A stretch of 64,000 nucleotides of DNA from Azolla caroliniana (taxonomy: Eukaryota; Polypodiophyta), in assembly GCA_043228905.1 (NCBI GenBank), contig JBHGNT010000022.1, positions 2,046,001 through 2,110,000 of the forward strand. Direction: 5' to 3'. Both the position numbers and the translations under genes were made by a program. The notes beneath the pieces were generated by a model. That model did no database searches. It was not told the origin of the DNA and saw nothing but the letters and a program-made list of their open reading frames with translations. Shown piece after piece: positions 52,151-63,009 of this stretch. How positions within the stretch are numbered: position 1 is the stretch's first letter; each line of letters begins with the position of its first letter.

Positions 52151-55100
52151 ATGTAGATATATGTCCTTAGAAATAGTATTGGAAAATTGCCATAGAATGG
52201 CTATATGCCTAAGAAAATAGGAACATGTGTGTTTTGGTCATAATGGCTCCACCCCCGCTAGAGAGAAAGAGAGCGAGAGAGAGAGATGAATTGTGGTGTG
52301 GTGTTTTAATATCTTAATGAGAGGTGATGGTCAAAATTTTGAGTTAAATATGGCCTTCTCCCCCTCCACACTAGAAAACACAAACTCCTTGTGCTCTCTG
52401 TGTTTCTTCTTTCTAGATAGATGTGGTAGTGAAAGCTTTTCTCCTATCTCTACTACTAATTAGTGCTTTTGGGAAATCTCTCCTCCTCTTATCTAATAAT
52501 TATGGGATCATCTTCCAAACATGATAAATTTGAGCACACCTAAGGACCCTACTCATGTCACAACGATCATAGCGACAACAAAAGCATTGACACACATCTT
52601 CAAAAGTGGAGTAGAAGGACAATCAATATAAGAAACCATGCCAAGAAGAGATATCATGAATCAACATTCTAGAAGATATTGAAGGCTATAAAGATAAATT
52701 GGTATTAGTTAGAATATTGTTATTTCCATTACCTTTGGACATGAATGCCAATCACGTTTCGTCTTAGTGTCAACAAAGTAACAATGATATTGGGTCAAGA
52801 AACAAGAAACAAGAAACAATGCAAGGTCAATATGTGACGTATATTTGTTTGTCCTTGTCCAAACATTATATGTACAACATATGGGGATGGACAAAGGCCA
52901 CTATATAGTGTTTGCATGAACGTTTTGGGAAAAAACTTACTCGGTGTGTGTTGTCAAAGGGCATGTTTGAAATTTCATCATTTGTAGGGCACACACCCTT
53001 GATTTCAAGGTTGATTGATCACTTTTTGAGAAAAATATTGAGGTGCAAAAAATGGCCACGTTTTATGGTCAATGATAGGATTCATTACTTATTAACTAGG
53101 ATTTTCTCTTACTAGAAAACATAAATGATAAGTTTTGGCGAGTGTTGGTGTGAACAAGTGCATTAGGTGGTGAATGTGGTCCTTAGGGCTCTAAGGTTAA
53201 TAATAAGCTTAAATGTAAAGGGTAACTTCAATTTAATGAATTAACTAAGGCACCCCAACCCATTGTTGTATATGGATCTCCTCCTTGATGTGGATGAAAG
53301 CCATGATGGCCACTTTCTTGACAAAACAAAACATTATTCCTAGGCACCGTGGTTGAATGTTGAAAAGATATTTAATAAGGAAATAAGAGTAACAAACATC
53401 TTGGACATCGAGTTATTCATTTACAACTATACTCTTACTCTAGCACCATATAGAGAAGTGAAAGAATGAAATCATTAATGTGTTCACGACACAATGCACA
53501 ATGGTTGATTAACACTTAATTAGCAAGAGAAATGTGTCAACAACACACAATTCATTAATATTAAGAAGAGAAGATAAAAAAACAGCCAAATTCTTAATTA
53601 GCATAATGTATAAGACAATGAGAGCTTAATACTTAAGCATTGGATGGGAATTGTATGCAGATTACAAGGGGGAGAGAATAAAATGGATGGATATAATACT
53701 CTTTATCTTAGACATACTTTGTTTCAATGATTGCCATTTGTTTTCAAGGCTCAATGTATGCATAAAAAAACTATAGATTTCTCTCTACAACGATAGGATA
53801 GACATGCATATGTCCCAAATGGAAACGATGCTCATGTGGTTGCAATATGGATGCACAAGGGACAAATCACAATAAGATACTTAACTTCATGCACCTTTTA
53901 GATCTAAATTAAACATAAATTTTCTCTACCTCAAATAACTAACAAGACATAGAACAAACGTGGGCAATAAAGTCCTCAACAACGTACTAGTCAAACATCT
54001 TGCCTTAGATTTGACACAAAATTCTCAAGTTCGTGGTTGGATATATTCTCTAGTAATGCGTGGCATATAAAAAAGCTACTGAATTTGGTGGAAACAATGA
54101 GGCAAATGCATATGGAAGAATACGTAGTATCTTGAGGATTGTTTATTTCTCTATCAAGATGTATATATATGGGGTCATGTATAAGGTGCATTGTTACAAT
54201 CAAGGAAAGTTACTTCATCCACTTTTAAGAGGTGTCGACAAGCTAATAAAACCCATCTTCATCTACTTTGAGTGTCCCCATACAATACTTTGCTTGAAGT
54301 AAGTTACCTACCATCCATACTTGCAACTCCCTAATCATCAATTCAAAAAATTCCTTTAGGTATTTGAGCTCTTATAAGTACACCTTTAACTCTTTTCCAT
54401 AATTTTTGCATGGGTGCAATATAGGCTCTACCTCAAGGTATCCATGGACTTTTGCTTCCCTTTTACAAAATTCATCTTGCATGTTAATCATTGCTAAAAA
54501 CGTGTAGGAGGCACAAATACATTCTTTTGCTTGTAAAATTCTCATGTGTGTCCTCTATTAAGCATGTAGGGTTTTTCTACACTCTAGACATAACGACATG
54601 TTTTGTTCTTTGTGATTTGTCTCTTAAGGTTTACTGATAACAACACATTCCTCCATCTTTTGATCAGATTGTGCATGTTACAAAATGCATGGTTACAAAA
54701 TGTGTTTAAGAAAAGAACATGATATGGGGATTTCTGAATAGTGTCATGAAAGTTGCTTAGAGGAATTTGTAGCCATGAATTATTATGATGGTCCTACCAT
54801 GTCTCAAATTTCAGTTTTAGGAGGCAAAGGGTTGGACGGATCCCACGAAGGTATATTTTAATGATGATGTTGGTTCTTTTATTCCTTGATAAGAGCCTCA
54901 TATGTTGCACAACGAATTAATCCCCTTATTTGGGACAAGGTGTTGTAAAATACATACAATTCAGATCACATGAATGTTATGAGCTACTACTCAAAGCAAA
55001 GAATATAGAGATAAGTTATTGTACGATTCCCATTTATTGCACAAAACACATTTCAATTGTGTCTTCTTGAACCGTATCATGATCTTATATAGCATAAATG

Positions 55101-55391
55101 CCATGTTGGGTAAAGGTGGGCAATTTTCTTGATACTTGGGCCTTTGATTCCTACAATTCTTGTTGGTCTTGGTTGAGTTGTTCATTGCCACCCACACGTC
55201 TTAATCAACAAGTCAAAGACTTTGGAAAGACTCAAGATGAAAAAATGTAAAAAAGAACTTTTAAGGTCACTAGATCAATTATGTCTTGGAATTTCACAAA
55301 TTCACTTCTCATGTCAATTTTCTAAAAATGACGGTCGAACATGATGATGGCGTAACATGACTAGCTTTGTCAAGGGCTTATATGTAGATGT
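52151..55391. other. AT-rich intergenic DNA, nothing recognised
   Basis: Contains a GA-rich run (about 52260-52287) and short open stretches up to 80 codons (for example 52912-53115 and 54060-54302 plus) without recognisable motifs. Some stretches have the look of very old, unidentifiable transposon remains. Confidence 0.5.
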
Positions 55392-55396
55392 ACTTA

Positions 55397-55794
55397 TGTT
55401 GAGCGGCAAGCTCAACCGGAGCCGGATTGGCTGAATAAGCCGGAGCCGGTAAGCGAGACGGATCGGGCGAAACGGATCGGTATGACGGTGAGCAACCGAA
55501 CAGGCAAGCAGTGGAGGCCGGGTGCAATCCGTAACCGGCAGTCCAATCGGAAGCCTAGAATAGGATAGACTACTAGATATCTATAGTCTCGTAGTAAGTG
55601 TCAGATGCTCGTGTGAGCATTGAAGTACATGGTACTTCTGTCAGTCCCAAGAGGACTTGTATAAATAGTGCTACATAGCACAGTGTGTAAAAACAGAGTC
55701 TTGACATAATTTTGGAAATCACGTTCTGCTCTCTCTCTCTCTCTCTCTTTGTGTTGTTCTCTGTTTTACGCTTCCGCAAACACTCACGTTTACA
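55397..55794 (+). repeat. Copia G 5' LTR
   Basis: A 398-bp LTR with terminal hairpin TGTTGAGCGGCAAGCTCAAC, a TATA-like GTATAAATAG near 55660, a CT run (55730-55748), and the end TTTACA. Confidence 0.85.
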
Positions 55795-55806
55795 TGGTAT
55801 CAGAGC
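55795..55806 (+). other. Copia G primer-binding site
   Basis: TGGTATCAGAGC immediately after the LTR, matching initiator tRNA-Met. Confidence 0.95.
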
Positions 55807-55888
55807 GCGAGGGTTGAGAACCTCTGCTGCAGACATTTACTCTTGAGAAGAAAACCCTAACAGGTCGAAAACAGACACAGTAGAAGAC

Positions 55889-56722
55889 ATGGATAGAGGC
55901 ATGGCTACGTCGCTCCCGGTGGAAAAGCTCGACAGGAGCAACTACGCATCCTGGTCTTACAAGATGCACCAGTACCTACTTGGACACGGGTACTGGAGTT
56001 ATGTCGAAGGAGCGAATGATGCGGCGCCAGACTCGGCACACAAGGACTTCCCGGTATGGGAACAGGCGGCAAGCAGGGTGATGTACTGCTTCGCATCCAG
56101 TGTCGGCGATCAGCTGCTCAGCCACATCCGTGACGCCAAGACACCGAAGGATGCTTGGGGGAACCTGAAAAAGGTTTTCGCCGCAAGCACCACTGCCCGG
56201 AAGCTGCAACTCAGACATGAGTTGAGCAATGTTCGACAGAAGAACATGTCCGTGGCAGACTACACGGGCCGGATAAAGGAGATTTGTGACTCACTCGCCT
56301 CTATCAATGTTACCGTAGAGGAAGACGAGATGGTGCAGGTATGTCTCAGAGGCCTGGCGTCCAAGTTCGGAGCGTTCCGGACTGCGGTGTGTACAAGGGA
56401 GAATACCCCCTCATTCTTCGACTTACAGTCGATGCTCCTTGTAGAGGAGAACCACGCCGGTGCATCTACCAGTGCATCCCCGGACAGCCGAATGCTGTAC
56501 ACGGGAACGGATCGGCACTGTGGGCGTGGTGAAAGAGGTGGGTCGGCACACAATGGAGGCGGCCGGCAAGAGCAGGAACGGAGGCACTATGAGTGTGTCG
56601 ACAGTAGTTCCGGGACTTCCACAAGCAGGGGGAGTCAAGGCGATGCCGGAGGCCGGCAAGACAAATCCGCTATGGAATGCTGGTACTGTGGCAAAAAAGG
56701 CCACAGGGAAAGCGAGTGCTAG
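55889..56722 (+). pseudogene. Copia G gag
   Basis: Open for 277 codons from ATG 55889 (MDRGMATSLPVEKLDRSNYA) through the capsid region (W-S-Y-K-M-H-Q-Y-L-L-G-H-G-Y-W; L-R-H-E-L-S-N-V-R-Q-K-N-M-S-V) to the zinc knuckle C-W-Y-C-G-K-K-G-H-R-E-S-E-C. A TAG follows that last Cys directly, where Copia A has TGG. The Gag itself is therefore complete, but the frame into pol is broken by this stop and by an extra G at 56836-56840. Confidence 0.9.
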
Positions 56723-56840
56723 AGAAAGCGTGTCGATTCGGACAAATCCGGATCCGGCAAGACCGGTAAGGATGGCCGGCAAAACTCGCACTACGCAAAT
56801 GGATCAGGAGGATCCGGAACCGGAAAGGCCAGTAAGGGGG

Positions 56841-58823
56841 CCAGCCTTGGTGATGAATCACAAGGCAAACTCAATGAAGAAGACCACTTCCAAAACGGAG
56901 GAAGTGTGGTATGTTAATTCCGGCGCGTCGAACCACATGACGAGCCACAAAGAGTGGTTCTCCTTTCTGGAGAGACCGGATCAACCAGGAGTAGTCGAAA
57001 CCGGAGACGACACTCCTCACCCAATCGTGCACGTCAAAGAAGTCCCTCTAAGCCACGTCGGACAGAAAGGGAAGCTGATGAACGTGTTACACGTTCCGAC
57101 GATCACGAAGAACCTGGTGTCCGTCGGTCAGATTGTCGACCAGGGGATGCAGGTGCGGTTTACGCACCTCGGGTGCTTCATTGAGGATGAGGGCGAAGTC
57201 ATTGCGCAAGGGCGCAGAGATGGGAGGATGTTTATCCTCGACACCAATGACTTTGGCACCGCTCTGTTCGCGAAACGACAGAAGGTCGAGTCGGACATCG
57301 ACCTGTGGCACAAGCGGATAGGCCACGTCAACTACCGGAGGCTTCAAGATCTGCAAACGAAACAAGTCGTTTTCGGTTTGCCGAAGTTCAGTGGCCGGAG
57401 AGCCGAAATTTGTGAAGCCTGCCAACTTGGGAAGCAACACCGGCTTCCATTCCCCACCGAACGGAACCGGAGCCGTAACAAGCTCGATCTCATCCATTTG
57501 GATGTGTGGGGACCGGCACAAAGTGTAAGCCTTGGCGGGAGCCGATACTTCGTTTCCTTCATCGACGACTATACTCGGCATACTTGGATCTACCTCATTG
57601 AGCGGAAGAGCGAAGTCTTCGACTGTTTTTGGAGCCTCCAGAAGATGGTGGAACGGGAATCAGAGAGGAAGATCAAATGCCTTCGGTCGGATGACGGAAA
57701 GGAATATTTTTCCGGCCAATTCACTCGTTATCTGCAGCAGAAGGGAATTCGGTGAGAGTTCAGCTGCAAATACACACTGGAGCAAAACGGTGTGGCCGAA
57801 AGGAAGAATCGGACACTCGTCGAAGCGGCAAGGGCAATGCTGGAGGAAAAGAGCATGCCCCGGTTCTACTGGGCGGAGGCGGTCCAGACGGCCGTCTACA
57901 TACAAAACCGCATCGGTGACAAGGTGTCAGCTCATGAGCTGTATTTCGGGCGCAAGCCGAACTTAAGACACCTTCGGATATTCGGCAGCATAGCGTATGT
58001 GCATGTGCCGGATCAGAAGCGGAGAAAGCTGGATGCAAAATCGGAAAAATGCATCCTAGTCGGCTATGCTCAAGAGCAAAAGGGGTATAAGTGCTATAAC
58101 CCCCGGACGAAGGAAGTCCGAGTTAGCCGGGATGTCGAGTTCGACGAATCGGCATCCTGGTACTCCGTACCGACTCCGACTTCCGATCCCGACCCAATGC
58201 CGGAAGATCAGGCCAGTGAGCCTGAATCAGCCCTTGCAGAGGATGATGAAGCCGGGAGTCAAGATGAGAGTCCGGAATCGTTACGGTTGAGTGGACCGAA
58301 TGAGCGACTGAGTCGGTTGGACCAGTCGGATGAAGAGACGACAAGTGGTGGAGACTCTGCCGTGCTCTCCCCGCGCAAGGAACCGAGGAAACGGTTCACG
58401 CGCAAAGAGAAGGGAAAGAGGAAGATGCCGGAATTCGAAATCGGCAATGATGAGTCGGATCGGTGCGTATCCGACTCCGGAAAAGAAAAAGGCGGATCTT
58501 CGGCAATGAAGACCGAACTGGCCAAGAAGGGACTCAAATCAGGTGACGGTGCGTTACGCCGATCAACCCGCTAGAAGGATCCCGTCATGCGGTACGGGTA
58601 CAATGAATACATGGCGCATCATTATGCGTACATGACTAAGGTGACAGAAGTGCGTGAGCCGGAGAGCTACGCAGAAGCGACAAAGGATGCAAATTGGCGT
58701 GCCGCTATGGACGAAGAAATGCGGGCACTCGATGCCAACGAAACTTGGGACCTAGTTGATCCTCCCCGTCACTGTAAACCGATCGGATGCAGGTGGGTGT
58801 ACAAGGTCAAGTACAACGCCGAC
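56841..58823 (+). pseudogene. Copia G protease, integrase and RT start
   Basis: In a single frame after the G-run shift: protease with V-N-S-G-A-S-N-H-M (catalytic Asp changed to Asn), flap-side H-V-G-Q-K-G-K-L-M-N-V, the HHCC finger (L-W-H-K-R-I-G-H-V-N; C-E-A-C), and the integrase core (H-L-D-V-W-G-P; R-S-D-D-G-K-E-Y; E-Q-N-G-V-A-E-R) with the triad present. A TGA at 57753 cuts between the second Asp and the Glu, and a TAG at 58572 comes before RT. RT begins at 58587 (M-R-Y-G-Y-N-E-Y-M) and is truncated after K-V-K-Y-N-A-D by Gypsy F. Confidence 0.9.
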
Positions 58824-59087
58824 TGTCGTGACTCTTGAGTAGGAAGCAGAGAGAGAGCGATGGCGATAGAGATAACGATAACGATAGAGATGGCGAGAGC
58901 GGTAGAGATAGCGATAGTGATAGCAAAAGAGAGTGAAAAAGGGAGAGAGTGCGAGAGAGAGAAAAGTATAAGTGAGAGATAAGAAATGGGAATGAGATTA
59001 TATTATGAGAAAGAAGATTACAAGGAGTAGGCTAAGGGCTAAAGACTGGTGTTGAACCGAATGAGTTGAGATGAGTGTATGGACTCT

Positions 59088-59095
59088 TATTTATA
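59088..59095 (-). promoter_or_regulatory. TATA box of the Gypsy F LTR promoter
   Basis: TATAAATA on the minus strand, in the context CCTATAAATAAGAG. It places the transcription start near 59060 and an R-U5 region of about 240 bp. Confidence 0.75.
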
Positions 59096-59110
59096 GGCCC
59101 TTATGGAGTA

Positions 59111-59128
59111 TTCTAGAATGTTCTAGAA
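59111..59128 (-). promoter_or_regulatory. perfect four-unit heat shock element
   Basis: TTCTAGAATGTTCTAGAA is four alternating nGAAn/nTTCn units without mismatch, 15 bp upstream of the TATA box. This is the binding site for a trimeric heat-shock factor. Confidence 0.8.
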
Positions 59129-59178
59129 TATTTTAGATATTTATGAATAATAATAATAATAAATATAATCATGAAATA

Positions 59179-59211
59179 TTCAAGAACATTCTAGAATAAT
59201 CTAGAATGTTC
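59179..59211 (-). promoter_or_regulatory. seven-unit heat shock element array
   Basis: TTC/GAA triplets stand at 59179, 59184, 59189, 59194, (59199, ATC), 59204 and 59209, exactly every 5 bp and alternating. Twenty of 21 core bases match the heat-shock-element rule. Confidence 0.75.
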
Positions 59212-59254
59212 TAAATATCTCGTAATAACTAAACATATAATTATTATGATTACA

Positions 59255-59330
59255 TCTCACATATGTTATTACAATGGTTAAAGTACAATATGTAAACCAA
59301 GAGGTTATGGGTTCGATTCCTGGTTCGCCA
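59255..59330 (+). other. tRNA-like segment inside the Gypsy F LTR
   Basis: Has an exact B box GGTTCGATTCC (59310-59320), an A-box-like CAATGGTTAAAG before it and a terminal GCCA. The T stem is poor and no full cloverleaf forms, so it is a tRNA-derived remnant, not a tRNA gene. Confidence 0.45.
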
Positions 59331-59364
59331 AGATGAATGTCATGATAAGCCAAGATGTATGTCT

Positions 59365-62300
59365 TCATGACATTATCCCCCCTTTTCGATGACGAGTTGC
59401 ACGAGTCGGAAGAAAAGAGTTCAGACTTGGTTTATGAGGATATTGGTTGTGAAATGCAACAACCATGTCGGAGGCATTGGCAAGATGTTCGGCAGGCTCC
59501 CATGTTCGATCATTAGGTGTATAGCCTAACCAATCAACCAAGTAGTATAGTTTGTTGCGAATGATCTTGGAGTCGAGGATAGCGGCAACCTCATATTCAG
59601 AGCCATTGGAAACGTCAATTGGAGGTGGGGGAGGTGTAACACGACCCGGAATAGAGCTCGTTGTGTAGGGCTCCAAAAGTGAAACATGGAAGACCGGGTG
59701 AAGACGCATATGAGGAGGAAGATCAAGACGAAATGTCACATCATTGATCTTACCACTTATGACATATGGGCCAAAACGTTGATAATCCAATTTGTAGCAA
59801 GGTCGGGTCGTTTTAATGCTACCTTGTAAGAGCCATACACGATCGCCTACTTGAAATGTAGTCGATGAATCACGCCGATGACGGTCAGCAATCTTCTTTT
59901 GAGTGTTTTGGGCTTCACATAAATGATGCAAAAGCATATCCTGAACTTCTTGGAGTCGAGTGAGCCGATCTTCAGCAGCTGGGTTTTTTGGGAGTTCAGG
60001 ATGTTCAAGCATCGTCCAACGAGGATGGTACCCAATGTTTGCAAAAAATGGGGAATATCCAGTAGAAGAATGCTCGGAGTTGTTATAAGCAAATTCTGCC
60101 AAAGGTAGTAAATCCACCCAATCATCTTGTTGATAGTTGACAAAACAACGTAGATATTGCTCGACTGTTTGGTTGGTGCGCTCACTCTGCCCATTAGTCT
60201 CTGGATGGTAGCCGGAAGAGAGTTTACAAGAAGTATGTAAGAGTTTGAACATGTGCCGCCAAAATTTCGAGATGAATTGGGGACCCCGATCACTGATAAT
60301 ATCATCTGGAAGACCATGATGGCGAAACACCTCCCGCATGAGTAAATCAGCTGTCTCTTGACTAGTAATGGTCTTTGTGCATGGAAGGAAATGTGCCATC
60401 TTCGTAAAACGATCGACAACCGTGAGAATCGAATCAAATCCCTTGGAAGGTGGAAGATCCGTAATAAAGTCCAAGGAAATAGATTTCCATGGGCTCTCCG
60501 GAATAGGCATTGGCTGTAATAAGCCATATGGATGATGTCGAGGCTTTTTTGATCGGCAACATGTATCACAGCTACGAACATAATCCGTAACAAAATGGCG
60601 AAGCCGTGGCCACCAATATCGGCGAGAAATCAACTCAAAAGTCTTGTGGATGCCGAAGTGTCCCGCCATTGGTGTGTCATGACATTGTTGCATGACTTTG
60701 AGTCGAGAAGGACCGTCAGGCACATACAAGAGAGTTTGTCGAAAAAGTAACCCATCATGCCAACTAAACTGGGTGTAGTCTAGACGAGGATTTTGAGTTT
60801 GGGAGCTAGATGCACGATTTGGGATAATATGGCTCAAAACCTCTTGGGCGAACGCATCAGTCGCAATCTGCTCACGAATGGAATCAAGAAGCCTTGAATC
60901 TCCCGGTGTGTTGATGGTATGCATTGCCATTATTCGTAGACGATCAGGACCTAAGAGGATTTGCTTTTGGCTTTCAAATGCGGCCTCTCCAGGTTGAAGT
61001 TCCATATACGAACGTCTAGATAAAGCATCTGCTTTTCCTTGTTGCATCCCAGGGCGATATAGAATTACAAAATCGAAACGAGTTAAGAACTGCGCCCAAC
61101 GAGCTTGTCGTCGATTCAAGACTCGAGCACTTTGAAAGTATGTTAGATTTTTATGATCATTGTAGACAATAATCTGCTGAGAAGAACCCTCCAGAAAATG
61201 ACGCCATTGTTGAAAAGAATCCACAATGGCAAGAAGCTCTTTGTCGTGAATCTCATAGTTGATTTCTGCGGCTTCAAATTTTCGTGAGTGAAAAGCCACC
61301 GGGTGCAGTTCACCATCATCACCAATTTGGGATAGTACACTTCCGAGTGCGAAATCCGATGCATCAGCTTCAAGTATAAAGCGCCTCATTGGATCGACAT
61401 GGATTAAGATTGGTGCGGATGTAAATGCTTGCTTTAAACCCTCAAATGCAGAGTTCGCATCTATACTCCATACAAATGGTCGATTCTTGTGCGTCAGTTG
61501 AGTTAGGGGCAACACAATTTTTGAATAATCTTTGATGAACTTGCGATAGAAGTTTGCGAACCCCAAAAAACATTGCACATCTCGCACGGACTGTGGTGTT
61601 TGCCAATCCAAAATTGTTTGAACCTTTGATGGATCCATAGAGATGCCATTTGAAGAGACTATGTACCCCAAAAACTCCACTTGACATTGGTCGAAACTAC
61701 ACTTCTCCAATTTTGCATAGAGACCATACTCTCGTAGCCGTTGCAAAACTTGGCGAACATGTATATCATGTTCTTCTTGAGTTTTTGAGTAGATCAAGAT
61801 ATCATCCAGGTAAACAATGATGAAGATATCGAGGAAGTCTCGAAAAATATCATTCGCCATATGTTGGAAGACTGCTGGTGCATTCGTGAGGCCAAAAGGC
61901 ATCACTGTGTACTCAAAATGACCATAGCGAGTGCGGAACGCCGTCTTCCATTCATCCCCAGGACGAATTCGAACAAGGTTGTAGGCACCTCGAAGATCTA
62001 ACTTCGTGAAATACTTTGCTTCACTGAGGCGTTCTAGAAGGCTTGAGATCAATGGGAGAGCATATCGGTTTCTAACGGTCACTTTATTCAAGCCTCGATA
62101 ATCCACGACCATACGAAGCGTACCATCTTTCTTCTTAACGAAAAAGATGGGTGCACCAGCAGGAGATTTTGAATGTTGGATAAAACCATTTGCCAAGTTC
62201 TCATTGATATATTCTCGAAGAACCTCTAACTCCGTGGGCGAAAGATTATAAATTGGTCCCCATGGAGGCTCTTTTCCTGGCTGCAAATCAATTGGGCAAT

Positions 62301-62970
62301 CATATGGTCGATGCTCTGGTAGTCTATTAGCCTTCACCTTATCGAACACATCGGAGAATTCTATGTACTTCTTTGGTAGTTGGACCCCCAATTCTTGTGA
62401 GCTAGATGAGGGAGTTGCTAAAACCGCAAATACCATCATGTCTTCCTTTCTTCCATCCTCTCGTAATTGATGTATAGAGATTGTTGAAATTGTGGGGGAT
62501 CCTAGATCCTTAGTTGGAGCTTCAAGAGACTTGGATTGTACGGTGACCTCTTCAATAGTTCTTTTTCTCCAATCAATGGTTGGGTTATGTAACTCAAACC
62601 AAGGAAGACCAAGAACTAGAGAGTGCTCCGGACTACTAATGATGTTAAATGAGATGACACTAGCCAAATTACCTAGGACTACACGAATTGGTTCAGACTC
62701 TTCGACTATATCTCCTGATGCTATAGGGCGACCATCGATGACTCCTACAGCTACTGGGTTTGGGAGTTTTTTCAGGATGATGTTTTGAGTCAATGCAAAC
62801 TCGCGATCCATGAAACAAGAATTGGCTCCGGAATCTAGGAGGGCAGAGGCTAGGGCGCGATGACCTGTAGATGTGCTAAGCTCGACTTGTGCAGAAAAAA
62901 CTCTACTAACTTGATTTGATGAAATGGAACCACAACTAGGTACTGACTCTACATAACTAGGATGGTCCAA
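59365..62970 (-). CDS. Gypsy F Pol polyprotein, intact, 1201 aa
   Basis: Protease (L-L-D-S-G-A-N-S, D46), RT (R-M-V-V-D-Y-R-G-L-N; Y-L-D-D 387-390), RNase H (E-A-D-A-S-D-F about 533-540; H-D-K-E about 575), integrase HHCC finger (H771, H775, C801, C804), core (D834, D894, E930), GPY module (F-G-P-Y, 1066-1069) and a C-terminal chromodomain (E-Y-E-V-A-A-I-L-D...Y-L-V-D-W-L-G-Y...W-E-P, about 1125-1176). All catalytic residues are present. Chromodomains of this class steer integration to marked chromatin. There is no ATG at the start. The frame is -1 relative to gag and continues up to the heptamer at 63003-63009, so it is presumably made as a Gag-Pol fusion. The last codons lie in the LTR. Confidence 0.95.
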   Translation of the reverse strand: MDHPSYVESVPSCGSISSNQVSRVFSAQVELSTSTGHRALASALLDSGANSCFMDREFALTQNIILKKLPNPVAVGVIDGRPIASGDIVEESEPIRVVLGNLASVISFNIISSPEHSLVLGLPWFELHNPTIDWRKRTIEEVTVQSKSLEAPTKDLGSPTISTISIHQLREDGRKEDMMVFAVLATPSSSSQELGVQLPKKYIEFSDVFDKVKANRLPEHRPYDCPIDLQPGKEPPWGPIYNLSPTELEVLREYINENLANGFIQHSKSPAGAPIFFVKKKDGTLRMVVDYRGLNKVTVRNRYALPLISSLLERLSEAKYFTKLDLRGAYNLVRIRPGDEWKTAFRTRYGHFEYTVMPFGLTNAPAVFQHMANDIFRDFLDIFIIVYLDDILIYSKTQEEHDIHVRQVLQRLREYGLYAKLEKCSFDQCQVEFLGYIVSSNGISMDPSKVQTILDWQTPQSVRDVQCFLGFANFYRKFIKDYSKIVLPLTQLTHKNRPFVWSIDANSAFEGLKQAFTSAPILIHVDPMRRFILEADASDFALGSVLSQIGDDGELHPVAFHSRKFEAAEINYEIHDKELLAIVDSFQQWRHFLEGSSQQIIVYNDHKNLTYFQSARVLNRRQARWAQFLTRFDFVILYRPGMQQGKADALSRRSYMELQPGEAAFESQKQILLGPDRLRIMAMHTINTPGDSRLLDSIREQIATDAFAQEVLSHIIPNRASSSQTQNPRLDYTQFSWHDGLLFRQTLLYVPDGPSRLKVMQQCHDTPMAGHFGIHKTFELISRRYWWPRLRHFVTDYVRSCDTCCRSKKPRHHPYGLLQPMPIPESPWKSISLDFITDLPPSKGFDSILTVVDRFTKMAHFLPCTKTITSQETADLLMREVFRHHGLPDDIISDRGPQFISKFWRHMFKLLHTSCKLSSGYHPETNGQSERTNQTVEQYLRCFVNYQQDDWVDLLPLAEFAYNNSEHSSTGYSPFFANIGYHPRWTMLEHPELPKNPAAEDRLTRLQEVQDMLLHHLCEAQNTQKKIADRHRRDSSTTFQVGDRVWLLQGSIKTTRPCYKLDYQRFGPYVISGKINDVTFRLDLPPHMRLHPVFHVSLLEPYTTSSIPGRVTPPPPPIDVSNGSEYEVAAILDSKIIRNKLYYLVDWLGYTPNDRTWEPAEHLANASDMVVAFHNQYPHKPSLNSFLPTRATRHRKGGIMS

Positions 62971-63009
62971 CCAAATGGCTCCTATTTTGGCCGGACTTAT
63001 TCGTTTAAC
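62965..63009 (-). promoter_or_regulatory. -1 ribosomal frameshift signal between gag and pol
   Basis: The slippery heptamer G-TTA-AAC (63009-63003) is in the gag frame. It is followed by a 6-nt spacer containing the gag stop (62999-62997) and an 11-bp stem, GTCCGGCCAAA (62996-62986) with TTTGGTTGGAC (62975-62965), closing a 10-nt loop. Slippage by -1 enters the pol frame exactly. Confidence 0.8.

Larger units (their letters stand above)
55397..58823 (+). mobile_element. Copia G, Ty1/copia element cut by Gypsy F
   Basis: 5' LTR (55397-55794), PBS (55795-55806), gag, protease, integrase and the start of RT are read in plus. The element stops at 58823 inside RT, where the Gypsy F LTR begins; the remainder should lie beyond the right edge. 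It is the same family as Copia A. The flanking ACTTA (55392-55396) would be its TSD. Lesions seen: TAG at 56720, a one-base gain in a G run at 56836-56840, TGA at 57753 and TAG at 58572. Confidence 0.9.
58824..59372 (-). repeat. Gypsy F 3' LTR
   Basis: A 549-bp TGTC...GACA repeat. It contains a GATA-rich simple repeat (about 58855-58935), a TATA box, two heat-shock-element arrays and a tRNA-like segment with an exact B box. Confidence 0.9.

Noticed and set aside
59255-59330. functional tRNA gene
   Set aside because: The B box is exact, but the T stem, acceptor stem and anticodon arm do not pair properly, so no cloverleaf can be drawn.
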